Shown: in pieces, positions 47,118 through 56,838 of the stretch
Layout: each line of letters opens with the position of its first letter
Position numbering within the stretch: position 1 is the first letter of the stretch
Assembly (NCBI GenBank): GCA_024220505.1
Contig: JAKZZE010000014.1
Span: forward strand, 1,240,001-1,304,000
Direction: 5' to 3'
DNA length: 64,000 nt
DNA from: Rhizopus arrhizus
Lineage: Eukaryota; Mucoromycota; Mucoromycetes; Mucorales; Rhizopodaceae
Made by a program: the position numbers and the translations under genes
Notes under the pieces: generated by a model
Database searches by the model: none
What the model saw: only the letters and a program-made list of their open reading frames with translations
Told to the model about the DNA's origin: nothing

Positions 47118-48332
47118 GTACATATTAAGATGAATTGCAGTCACGGTTAATTTCTTGCTCTTTTACGGCTTGAATTGTCGTGGTTTTTTCTTGGTCTTTT
47201 TTCACTTGAATTAGGTTCAACATTACGTTGTCCATTTCGACGATTCCAATATTTTAGTATTGGTCTGTTGTCGTGAAAGTGTTTTTCAGGTTCCCAAGTA
47301 TCATCTTTCGCATCATAGCCTTTCCAACGTACCAAGTATAACCAGTTACCGGGAGCGCCTTTGTGGTCAATTACGGCTTCGACATCATATACCTCAGATT
47401 GTTCTTCTGCTATTACTTTGATATGTGAAGGTGGAATATTTTGAGGTAAAAGTGCGCCAGTACCATCAACTAGGATGTAGTTTCCTCCTTGGTTCTTTCT
47501 GACAATTGTATAATTTACAATATAGAGTGGATCTGTTTTTGTAGTTCGGTTTATATTCTTGATCATGACTTGACTACCAGATGGTATTTCCTTGATAATT
47601 CGATGAGATTTGTTAAACTTGTTTTCGGCAGCAGTTTGAGAAGTTTTGATTTTCTCGCGAATAGCTGGTAAAACAGTGTTATTAAATTTCGTAATGTGTC
47701 CATTAAACTGTTTTCTTGTTTCATTGTAGTTTGTAGGAATTGATACGTCACTATAATCCTTGAATTGATTTGGACATCTAGCAAACATCAGTGAAAATGG
47801 TCTTGTGTCGTGTAAGGCAGTTGGTGTGTTGTTTAGAGCTTCTTGGGTACTGTCAAGGTATAAGTCCCAGTCATCATTCTTGCCTTGAAGTCTTTTATAT
47901 ATTATATTCTTTGTCTTTCCAGCCCAACGTTCTGCAATACCATTGCTTCGAGGATGATATGCTGTTATAAGGCGATGATCGATACCAGAAACTTCGGTGA
48001 ATTTACGGATGATTTCATTGACATATTCTGTTCCATTATCGCTTTGGATAATTTTTGGACGACCGAAGAGTGATAGTATGCTTCTTAATGCGAGTGCGAT
48101 AGTATGTGAAGATTTATCAGGCATTGCTTTGAGTACGCAAAATCTTGTGAATACGTCTACTACAACTAGAATATAATTGTTTCCTTGAATTGATGTAGTC
48201 ATAGGTCCGGCAGTATCGATACAAATATGATCCCAGGGTGCATCAGCATAGATTGACGATAATGGATGATATCCATGTTTGGCAATATTAAACTTTTGAT
48301 AATCAGGACAGCTGTTGACACAATCTAATGTA
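47118..48332 (-). mobile_element. Ty3/gypsy (chromovirus-type) fragment
   Basis: Only the 3' part of a retrotransposon polyprotein remains, bounded by Tc1 element D on the left and Tc1 element C on the right. No LTR of this element was found here. Confidence 0.85.
47147..48332 (-). pseudogene. Retrotransposon integrase with C-terminal chromodomain (partial)
   Basis: The open frame enters at the Tc1 C insertion point ('LDCVNSCPDYQKF', end of the zinc-binding segment) and ends at TAA 47147. Integrase catalytic residues are present: 'ICIDTAGPM' (Asp), 'IIQSDNGTEYVN' (Asp) and 'HPRSNGIAERW' (Glu). A C-terminal chromodomain, 'YDVEAVIDHKGAPGN' and 'YLVRWKGYDAKDDTWEP', would direct insertion toward modified chromatin in chromoviruses. 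Reverse transcriptase, protease and gag are missing upstream. The frame has no lesion of its own. Confidence 0.92.
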
Positions 48333-49762
48333 CAGTGAGTTAAAAAACCGTTTCATTGTTTTTCCTAAATATGGTTTTGCTACCATAGCTACTGATATAC
48401 TAAATAAAATGCTACATTTCATACATCATATGAAAGCACTAATTCTGATGTATAATACAATATAAAAATAGTATTGCTTTTTCAATATTTGCTCCCTAAA
48501 ACTTATAAAATTACTACAGTCGGTGCACTGAAACGGTTTTTTAACTCCATTAAAAAAAACATAAATACCAATTACAATTATGCAGACTTCATTTTAATTT
48601 ATGCAATACACATAAAGTTAAGGGAAGAGTATAATACTTTGCATTTATTAAAAAAACAAGTATATAAATGCGTTATTTTATTAATAGACGCGTAACAAAC
48701 TTCATCCTTTTTCATTTAGCATTTTCAACCCAATCTTTACTAAAAATGACTCGCTCCATTTCCCAAGATACTCAAAATGATTTGAGAGTGCTCTTAGAGT
48801 CTGATTTGTCTTATGAAGAGATTGCTAATCGCTTGACTCTCTCTAAAGCCACTGTTCATCGATATTGCAAAAAATGGAATATCCAAAGACCTGATAACAC
48901 TGGCGGACGACCTCAGATCTTAACTGAAGCAAGCAAGTCCCTCATGAAGAGAATGGTAATCTTAGGACGATTGAAGTCAGGTGTTGAGGTCTTCGATTAT
49001 TTTAAGGCCATTTACCCAAGGTTGACTTACAACACCACCCTAAACGCCTTAAAGAGCCTAGGATCCAAAGCCCGACCAAAAAGAAAGGTACCTCTTTTGT
49101 CAGCAAAACACAGGAAAGCACGCTTGGAATGGGCACTTGCTCACAGGTACTGGACTACTGACGACTGGAGAAAGGTTATCTTCTCTGACGAGTCGAAAAT
49201 CAACGTTTGGGGCTCTGATGGAGTTGAATTCTATTGGGGTCTACCTGGAAGCCCATTACAGCCTCATCATGTAATCCCAACCGTAAAACACGGCGGTGGA
49301 AGTGTTATGGTGTGGGCTTGTATGACTTCTCATGGAGTTGGATATATCTGCGAGATATACGACGGCAGAATGACTGCATCCGATTACATCCATATCCTAA
49401 AAACCGAACTGGCAGATACCCTTCATTACTACCGATTAGGAGATGGTGATTTCATCTTTCAGCATGATAACGATCCGAAACACACTGCCAAGATAACGAC
49501 GACTTATCTTATAGAAGAAGCAAAGTACCCAGTATTGCCTTGGCCCTCTCAATCGCCTGACCTGAACCCAATTGAGCACATGTGGCGACACTTAAAGTTG
49601 AGATTAGCTTTATACGAGCAAAGGGCAAGAGGTGTCCATGAACTATGGGAAAGAATCAAAATTGAATGGGAAACATTTGATAAAGATATTTGCTGTAAAT
49701 ATATTGATAGTATGCCGGCTAGAGTTCAAGCTGTAATAAAAGCTAAGGGTGGAAATACTATA

Positions 49763-50413
49763 TGTTAAGGATACATAAGATTATAGTCACTTTATTTTAG
49801 TAAAAGGAATCAAATATGATCCTGAATAATATGTTGACATAACTTGGAATCATTTATAATATTATTCCCAACACAGATCAATAAAATACTTTGATTAGGT
49901 TTTTATATTAAGCTTTATTCATATTAACTTCACATAGTCAAATAAGATGACATGGTTGTAATATAGTTTAGTGATAGTATGAGCATGTTGAATAAGGAAT
50001 GACGATTACTTACCGGATCATCATTAGTCATGAAAACATTTATCCTGACTGAGATATTATTGTTAGCAATGATATCCAATCACGGAACTAAAGGTCTTTA
50101 TATTCATCCGTACCGTCTCCTTAAATAGTTATATCTGAAACCATGCCAATAGCATAATTGACAATACAAGCTAGGAACAGGCTAAACTAATAATTAGAAA
50201 TAGTAATCATCTATTCTGTCAAATTGATTATAAATCTGTCCTAATTCTTTATCCGTATCATGTCTATAAATACTCTCACTTTTTACATGTAGAATTTATT
50301 TTTTTATCTAATCATAGTTATCTTAACTTAATAAAGAGATACCAAGTTCTAACAGTATTTCTTTATCTTTGATTGCTATATTATATTTACTTAAAACTCC
50401 CCTTTCCTAAACA
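49763..50413 (-). mobile_element. Solo LTR, family X, 651 bp
   Basis: The reverse orientation runs TGTTTAGGAAAGG...CCTTAACA, flanked by exact CTATA duplications (49758-49762 and 50414-50418). It is about 210 bp shorter than the relative at 31114-31977. The right CTATA copy includes the TA target duplication of Tc1 B, so this LTR arrived after Tc1 B. Confidence 0.9.
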
Positions 50414-50418
50414 CTATA

Positions 50419-52020
50419 CAGTAAGGGACAAAATCAGTCCGTTTTTTGGTTTTTTCGCAATGCCTCGCCGGGAATTAAACTTAGGGCTTCGCTTTGCTGA
50501 CGAAACATTTGCACGCAAGGTAGACAAAATTATTGGTGTAACCTAATTGCTTCTACCACCATTTTCTCTGTAGTTATGGCGGAAAAAGTGATTTTCCGTG
50601 ATTGTTGCTAACGCCCGATTTTGCATTAGACACCATATCTCCAGAAACAGTCACTGGACTGACTTGAGATTTAGTTTGGTACGTCTTATGACGTCAGTGA
50701 ACGCTAACGTGTTCTCATATTTTAGCTTCTTTTATTTTTTTACATTTTTCTTTTTCCTCATTTACCTCATCTCAGATTAGCCAAACACGCCATGACAGCA
50801 AAGAATGCCGAGAAACATGCCCAAATTGAAAACATGTTGAACCACTCCATTCCATGGGATGTAATTAAAAAAAAAGTAGGCTGTGGAAAGTCCATGATTC
50901 GAAGAATTTCAAGGAAAACCAAGTTGCAGTCAAAAAATAGCGCGGGTAGACATCATTTACTCACACCTAGGGAGGAAACCAAAGCAGCTAGATACATAAG
51001 ACTTGGCTTATCTAAAAGCGCAGCCGATGCTTCCTTTGGCGTTAAAAAACCAGATCAAATGGTCAATCCAAAAACAATTGCTCGTACTTTGAAACGCAAA
51101 GGTCTAAAATCGACTAAGAAAAAGGCGGTACTTCCACTTAATAATGACAAGCAAAAGGCACGATATGATTGGGCAAAGGCTCATAAAGACTGGTCCGAGA
51201 CTGATTGGGAACGCGTTGTCTTTTCTGATGAGACAAAGATCCAAAAAAGAGGGTCTAATGGCTTAGAATACGCTTGGAAAGAGGATAATGCACCTTATCG
51301 AGACCATCACTACAAAAAGAAACATGCTTATGGAGGAGACGGGATCATGCTTTGGAGTTGCATAACTATACATGGAGGGGGCTACATGTCCTGGCTACAA
51401 AGTAATGTAAATGGTGAGCTATACACGTCAGTACTTGAGGAGGAATACAAGGAGACATTGAAGTATTATGGCCTGCAAAGTAAGGACATGATCTTTCAAC
51501 AAGATAATGCAAGCATCCATTGTGCTTCAGCTCCTTCAAAATGGTTCCAAAAGAACAAGATTAAGCTCCTGAGTTGGCCAGCATACTCCCCTGACCTTAA
51601 CCCAATTGAAAATGCATGGGCCATGCTTAAAAAGAAGGAGCAGATGACAAGATCACCTTCTTCTGTGGTTGAGACTGACCAAGCATTTTTTGACCGGGTT
51701 TCGAAGCTTTGGTATGACCTAGCAACTCCAGAGTACTGTAGAAACCTTATTCACTCTATGCCCCGTCGAGTTCGGGACGTAATCCAGCGTAAGGGCCGCG
51801 ATACCAAGTACTAATCGAAATTCAAAAAAATAAAAATACATTATTTTCAATATATCTTCTTATAACATGGCGGAAAATAAAAAATACCATTTCCGACAAA
51901 TATTGTCAACTTTGTTGAAGGAAGAGACAAATTTTTCGTCAGCAAAGCAGAGCTCTAAGCTTAATTCCCGGCGAGGCATTGCGAAAAAACCAAAAAACGG
52001 ACTGATTTTGTCCCTTACTG
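50419..52020 (+). mobile_element. Tc1-like element B, apparently intact
   Basis: Termini CAGTAAGGGACAAAATCAGT with TA at 50417-50418 and 52021-52022. Length is 1,602 bp. The inverted repeats extend for roughly 100 bp (with 'GCAATGCCTCGCCGGGAATT' in both) but have no inner inverted copy, unlike elements A, C, D and F. It carries a complete transposase. Confidence 0.92.
50792..51814 (+). CDS. Tc1-like transposase of element B, intact
   Basis: 340 aa from ATG 50792 with no lesion. The N-terminal helix-turn-helix region contains 'IKKKVGCGKSMIRRISRKT'. The DDE core has 'VVFSDETKIQKRGSNG' (Asp), 'MIFQQDNASIHCA' (Asp) and 'SPDLNPIENAWAM' (Glu), with 34 residues between the last two (DD34E). The end '..IQRKGRDTKY' is typical of the superfamily. 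Intact ORF, matching termini and TA duplication make this the best candidate for a currently mobile Tc1 element in the window. Length matches active Tc1-like transposases (about 340 aa). Confidence 0.93.
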   Translation: MTAKNAEKHAQIENMLNHSIPWDVIKKKVGCGKSMIRRISRKTKLQSKNSAGRHHLLTPREETKAARYIRLGLSKSAADASFGVKKPDQMVNPKTIARTLKRKGLKSTKKKAVLPLNNDKQKARYDWAKAHKDWSETDWERVVFSDETKIQKRGSNGLEYAWKEDNAPYRDHHYKKKHAYGGDGIMLWSCITIHGGGYMSWLQSNVNGELYTSVLEEEYKETLKYYGLQSKDMIFQQDNASIHCASAPSKWFQKNKIKLLSWPAYSPDLNPIENAWAMLKKKEQMTRSPSSVVETDQAFFDRVSKLWYDLATPEYCRNLIHSMPRRVRDVIQRKGRDTKY

Positions 52021-52254
52021 TATATTAGTATTTTTTTACCTAGTTAAAAAACCGTTTCAGTCATCCCCTTTTTTTAAAATGGCCATTGCTTAAGATGTAA
52101 TTCATAGATTAAGATGAGATGTACATTGCTTTGTTGCAAAAAAGCCATATAATAACATAATAAAAAAGAACACGTATACTCTAAATATTTCTTCCAAAAA
52201 AAGGATAAATGTGTGAGTTTCAATTTTACTGAAACGGTTTTTTAACTCACTGTA

Positions 52255-53115
52255 TGTGCAAACATAAAGTAAGTAATGAACTAGTATAAGCTTAAAAACA
52301 TATATTCTTTTATATTATTTGTCATAAAAAATAATAAAGCAATCTATTTACTTGGAAAACAAAAAAAATTGTGCTTGTATCTATTAATTATAATTGCCTT
52401 GTAACAAGATGTTAACAAAGCTTCTTTTTTTTTTATTCTTTTTAGAATATACACATATTCTTTTGTTACAAAGTAAAAGCATTTGTATTTTTATAAAACA
52501 TGTTTACTGTTAGGTTATTGTTTTCATTTGAATAAAGAACCTTTTATTGCTATGCTCTCTTTTTTTTTTTTTTTTCACTAGGTCTTTTTTTTAACTTTGT
52601 CTTTTTTTTTAACTTTGTCTTTTTTTTTTACTTTTAATTTTCCAGCTTCTTTTTTTTTTCCCAAACACAACTATTTTGTTACGTTCTGTTACACGCTTCA
52701 AATGAACTAAGCTAAAGATCACAGACTGCCTTCCTAATATGTATTCTTTTGATCAAAATAATCACAATGTGCTTTTGATTTCCGCATTTTGCCCTCAAAA
52801 ATAAAAAAAAATAAAATATCGGTCTTTCAACGATAGATGAGAACAGGCTTTCCAAAAAGAGACTATTTGAAAAAAAAGACACTTTTTTAAAACATGAATA
52901 ACTCTATGAATACTTACACCACAAAAAAAATAATAAAATTGTTAAATTTCTTTATTTTTTTCGCATCTAAATCTTTTTTTAAAATTCAAAAAGGTGCAAT
53001 ACAAAGCATTTTAATTTTTTTCGTTTATTCAAAGTTATTTAGAACGTTGAAATTTTGATGTTAGCAGTGACTGTCAATGACTGATAACGTTGAAAATCAC
53101 CAATTATTTGCAGTG
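52255..53115 (+). mobile_element. CACTA-like right-end remnant (gamma)
   Basis: This segment is highly similar to 60186-61025 and 62858-63688, starting 'GTGCAAACATAAAGTAAGTA' and ending ATTATTTGCAGTG. Everything to its left was lost at the junction with Tc1 element C. It is non-coding and rich in A/T runs. Confidence 0.8.
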
Positions 53116-53825
53116 TCAAAAAGGTATCACAGGCGATCATCAACCAAAATCCGACTTTGTCAAAATTGACAGTTGCTAATATGTATGTTATGTCTAGTTT
53201 CGCTATACGGTGAAGTGATAACAGAAACCAATTAATAGAAGACTGTAAAGACTATTAATGTACAATAACAACAAAGTTAACAATATAAACTAGTTCTTGA
53301 CTTCAATTGCTTGAACGTGCAAAAAGAATTTACTCGGCACCCAAAATTAATTTTAGCGGGAAGAAAGCCTTTTTGTTTATTACTTTACAACAATAGATAC
53401 TTTGGAACAACATAATACTATAAGGTAATTAGGGAAAATATACAATTATAAAGAGAATGATGGTGATTTTGATAAATAAAGTAAATGATGTATCAATTGA
53501 GTATTCGTCTTCATGTTGATTTTTATGGTGTTCTTTTCTGTTTAGTGTGCTGGCACATTGGGTGAATAATGTGTCCAAAGATCGTCTTCTTGATGTATCC
53601 TATGAGGGATAGAAAATAATAGGTAAGAAAAATAATGTCGGCCAATTGTGACGTGTGTCTATTGAATTCCCGATGCGGTGAAGCTGATTATTTTCTTTTC
53701 CCCTTATTTTCTTTTACATTTTCTTCAATATCATCTGTTAGAGTTATCCAACCACACCAAAAAGCATACCATTCGAATCGCCATGAAAAGGTGCATCTTT
53801 TGAATACAAAATAAGTTTTAAAAAT
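53116..53825. other. Spacer between CACTA-like elements
   Basis: No gene is seen. Its first ~50 bp ('CAGGCGATCATCAACCAAAA', 'TCCGACTTTGTCAAAAT') recur just before the tRNA gene at 63690-63740, so the homology of the right ends extends past the CACTG terminus. Confidence 0.6.
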
Positions 53826-54172
53826 CACTGCAAATAATCGTGCAAACTCTGCACACTGTTAATTTTTAACAATATGCTTTTCTGTTTAACCATGCCAAAA
53901 GCTGTGATTGAATCGGTATTTATGCCGACGTCAATATCGGCACCCTTTACATACCAAAAAGTCTGTCAATATATTCTGCGTCCCTGTTTGATGCCGATAT
54001 TAACGAAAATGATGATCCATAGCTCTAAGTAGATTTACACAGACCCAATTGTCGTTCTGCGAAGGCGTCTCTCTTGTTAGCTGCTTTACATAGTCTATTC
54101 TACGTTATAAATAATTTGGCAACCAATGATACTTTTTAAATCATTACTTTATTTGTCTTTTTGCTCTTTATA

Positions 54173-54276
54173 AACCACTCATATTGCCTTATATACTTCT
54201 TTATGAACCACTTATATTGCTTTATATACTTCTTTATTGACCATTCATATTGCAATAAATATTGCTTTATATATAC
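54173..54276 (+). repeat. Subterminal ~33-bp tandem units of the CACTA-like element
   Basis: Three units of the form 'AACCACTCATATTGC' plus 'TTATATACTTCTTTAT' follow each other; the third is diverged. The same three units occur at the same distance from the left end in the gene-less element (61369-61470). Repeated subterminal motifs are transposase-binding sites in plant CACTA elements; a like role here is inference. Confidence 0.65.
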
Positions 54277-55354
54277 AAAAAAATAGGGATTTTGTTTATA
54301 AAAAATAGCTTTTTTTTTTATTTAAATAAAATAATAATAACAATACATAGTATTTCTTTGCTTGTAGCGTTTTAAAAGTGTACTTGACTTACCTAATGTC
54401 ACCAGAATAGCAGCATCTAATCTAAAAATACATCAACTAGTCTCGTGGAACTCAAAAAGTTCTCAAAAGAAAAAAAAAAAAAAAAAAAAAAAGCCAAGCT
54501 CAAGGATTCAGAGACACAAGGATTCAAGAATTCAAGGACTTGGGCACTCAAAGCAAAAGAAAAGACATCAGTACTTAAGAACCAAAGCGAAAATTAGGAA
54601 AGAAACAGAAAGAGGCCAAAGCAGAGCAGCATTCATCTATAACAATTATTAGCTATCGTGTATATGTAATAAAAGTAATAGTACCTTTCTTTACATGGGC
54701 TGAGAAAAACCTTGCTAAGCTTTACCAACAAGTAAAAAAGGAAGCAGTACGCATCTATAATAATTATTAGCTATCGAGTATATAGTAAAAGTAATAGTAC
54801 CTTGCTTTAGATAGACCATGAGATAAAAAAAAAAGAAAAAAAGACACCAGCCAAGCTTATACTAAAAAATAAAAGAAGCAATGATAATCCTGGAAGAGAC
54901 TTTATAAAGACCATTTAAAACATCAAGAAAGGAACAAACACAAATTTACTAAAGAACAAATACCATAAGAATAGAAATAGAATATATATAATGTTAAGAA
55001 CTTACCTTTTAGAAAGAATGTTTTTTTAAAAAAAAAAGAAGAAAAGAAAAAAAAAAGGAAAAAAAGTACATTTTTTATAGCCTCATTTTACATGGGTTAC
55101 AATTACCCATTAACGGTTAACAATAAGTTTTCTTTAACACTGTTTAACTATTGAAACATTCAGAGAGGCTATTCATAAACAGTTTAAATTCTTTTTTTTT
55201 TATTTAAATGTAATATCTTTTAACACCAAAGACTTTTTTTCTTTGCTTTTTTTGTAAAATAAATGAAAGTATCACCTTGTTTTGTACTCGTCTTCAATTT
55301 ATTTTGTACCCCTGTTTTTTCTTTTTTTTTTCCTTATATAATTTGTTTTAAAAA

Positions 55355-56649
55355 ATGTCTCGTCGTGCTGCCACCCCCATCAACGTTCCCAGTAATGCCC
55401 CTAAAAGGGCAAGAATTTCTTCAAATATCGCTGGATCATCATCCACTGTTGTTCCTTCTTCCTCTTCTCTTTTCTCTGCTCCTGTTTCCGCTCCTGCTCC
55501 TGTTCCCACTCCTGCTCCTGTTCCCGTTTCTGCTCCTGTTCCCGCTTCTGCTTCTGTTCCTTTTTCCGTTCCTGTGGCCGCTCCTGTTGCAACATTTGGC
55601 AGTCATACTGGTGCAGAGGCCATTGGAGCAGCCTCTAGTTTCACACCAGAGATGATGACTGCCCAAATGCAGTTTTTTGCTCAAATGTGGCAACAGCAAC
55701 AGCAGCAGCATCCAGTTCAACAGCCACAGCAAGGGGAGCAGCATGTTTTTGTGGCTGAGGTCAACAAGATCAAAAAGCAGTGTAGTGTAAGTTTAAAATT
55801 AAAGTATCAATTAGCAAATTCAATTTAATAACTTTATTTCTTAATTTTTTCACTTACATTATAGGATCACATAGCTGATCACTACCGTGAATACTTGGTT
55901 GGCCGTGGCATCAAGTTTGATACGCTCAAGTCCATCACCGACAAGGCCAACAGAAAAGTAAAAAATCTGTTGCGCGATGAAGTCAGGAAGCACCAACGCT
56001 TCAATTGCCTGACTGATTCGCAGATATTCACCATGATTAGAAGTAAGTTCTATTACATGGTGGATAAGGCAAATGGGAAAGCTGTGGCGACACCAACGTC
56101 AGCCTGCCGCAGCCGTGTAAATGCAGTAAGTACTTGATATTCAAAAAATCATAATATAAAATGCCTATAATACTTATATCAATACTTTATGATAGAAACT
56201 CCTTAACAGGAGGATTGCTTACAACGCCAACGCAGAAGCATACCACGCCCGGTTCCCATTTGCCGAAAAGATCTTGACGGTTGCTTGGACCTCTGATGAG
56301 GAGGATGGCCCAGAAGATGAAGATGGCCGTACATTTATTGTCAAGCGGCCATCATTCAGAAGTGAAAGAGTAAGTATAACATATCAATAAACCTCTTTTT
56401 CTAATATACCTTAATTGCCTACAGGTAGTGGAATTCCACAAAGAGCTGCAGAAAGGGCACAAAGACTTGTTAAAGAAAAAGGGGGCTCCACCAGCTATTA
56501 GAAGAAGAATAGAAAATGTTGAGGTGGAGTTCCCTGATAAGCTCGACCATGAGTATTACCCTTCCTGGGTTTTTTCTTCCCCTGCTCTTGGCTTTCCAAC
56601 TTCTGTTTCTGGTTCTTCCTCCTTTGCCGCCGTCAACCCAATGCCATAG
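55355..56649 (+). CDS. Accessory protein of the CACTA-like element, family unknown
   Basis: Four exons (55355-55786, 55865-56125, 56196-56369 and 56425-56649), all in phase 0, give 363 aa. Residues 1-145 are low complexity: a basic start, then Ala/Pro/Val/Ser repeats and a Gln stretch. Exon 2 encodes a charged helical region ('GIKFDTLKSITDKANRKVKNLL', about residues 155-176, then '..RSKFYYMV'). Exon 3 has an acidic block ('SDEEDGPEDEDG'); exon 4 ends in a Ser/Phe-rich tail. No known domain is recognised. Position beside the transposase within the same termini parallels the second gene of plant CACTA elements (TNPA-like, DNA-binding). That role is inferred from context only. Its frame is entirely intact. 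Confidence 0.8.
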
Positions 56650-56838
56650 GCATCCACTTTTTTTTTTTCCTTTCCTTTTTGTTCCTTGTTTTGTTGTCGT
56701 TTTTCAAATTGAATAAACATTTGTTAAAAAAAAAAAGCTAGTCTATTGAATGATTCTTTAGTAAAATATGTAATAAAATAAAAATAATAATAATAATATC
56801 GATAGATAAATGAATGATTTAATGGTTTTGCATATTTG
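56650..56838. promoter_or_regulatory. Shared 3' region of the two CACTA-like genes
   Basis: The two genes converge with stop codons about 190 bp apart. AATAAA occurs on the plus strand near 56710 and the minus strand near 56775, fitting separate cleavage sites. Confidence 0.5.

Larger units (their letters stand above)
48746..52028 (+). pseudogene. Tc1-like transposase of element C, interrupted in its last codons
   Basis: ATG 48746 gives a full transposase: helix-turn-helix ('EEIANRLTLSKATVHRYCKKW'; shown shorter elsewhere in the family), 'VIFSDESKINVWGSDG', 'IFQHDNDPKHTA' and 'SPDLNPIEHMW', with 35 residues between the second Asp and Glu (DD35E). Tc1 B inserted at a TA in the third-last codon; the LTR then inserted at CTATA next to it. 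Disregarding both restores '..KGGNTIY' and the stop TAG at 52026-52028. As it stands the frame ends at 49768 in LTR sequence, changing only the last residues, so the protein could still be active. Confidence 0.88.
48333..52252 (+). mobile_element. Tc1-like element C, carrying two later insertions
   Basis: Termini start CAGTGAGTTAAAAAACCG; TA lies at 48331-48332 and 52253-52254. Inner inverted copies (48528-48548 and 52041-52060) give ~212-bp hairpin arms. Tc1 B and a solo LTR sit inside. The left flank is Ty3 integrase while the right flank is CACTA-like sequence, so the two flanks were not originally contiguous. Confidence 0.9.

Noticed and set aside
54173..54276. Possible CRISPR-like repeats
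   Set aside because: The units are adjacent without spacers, and the host is eukaryotic; they are tandem subterminal repeats of a transposon.
55401..55744. Charged, Gln/Arg-rich open frames antisense to the accessory gene
   Set aside because: They are shadows of the Ala/Pro/Val repeat region of the plus-strand gene.
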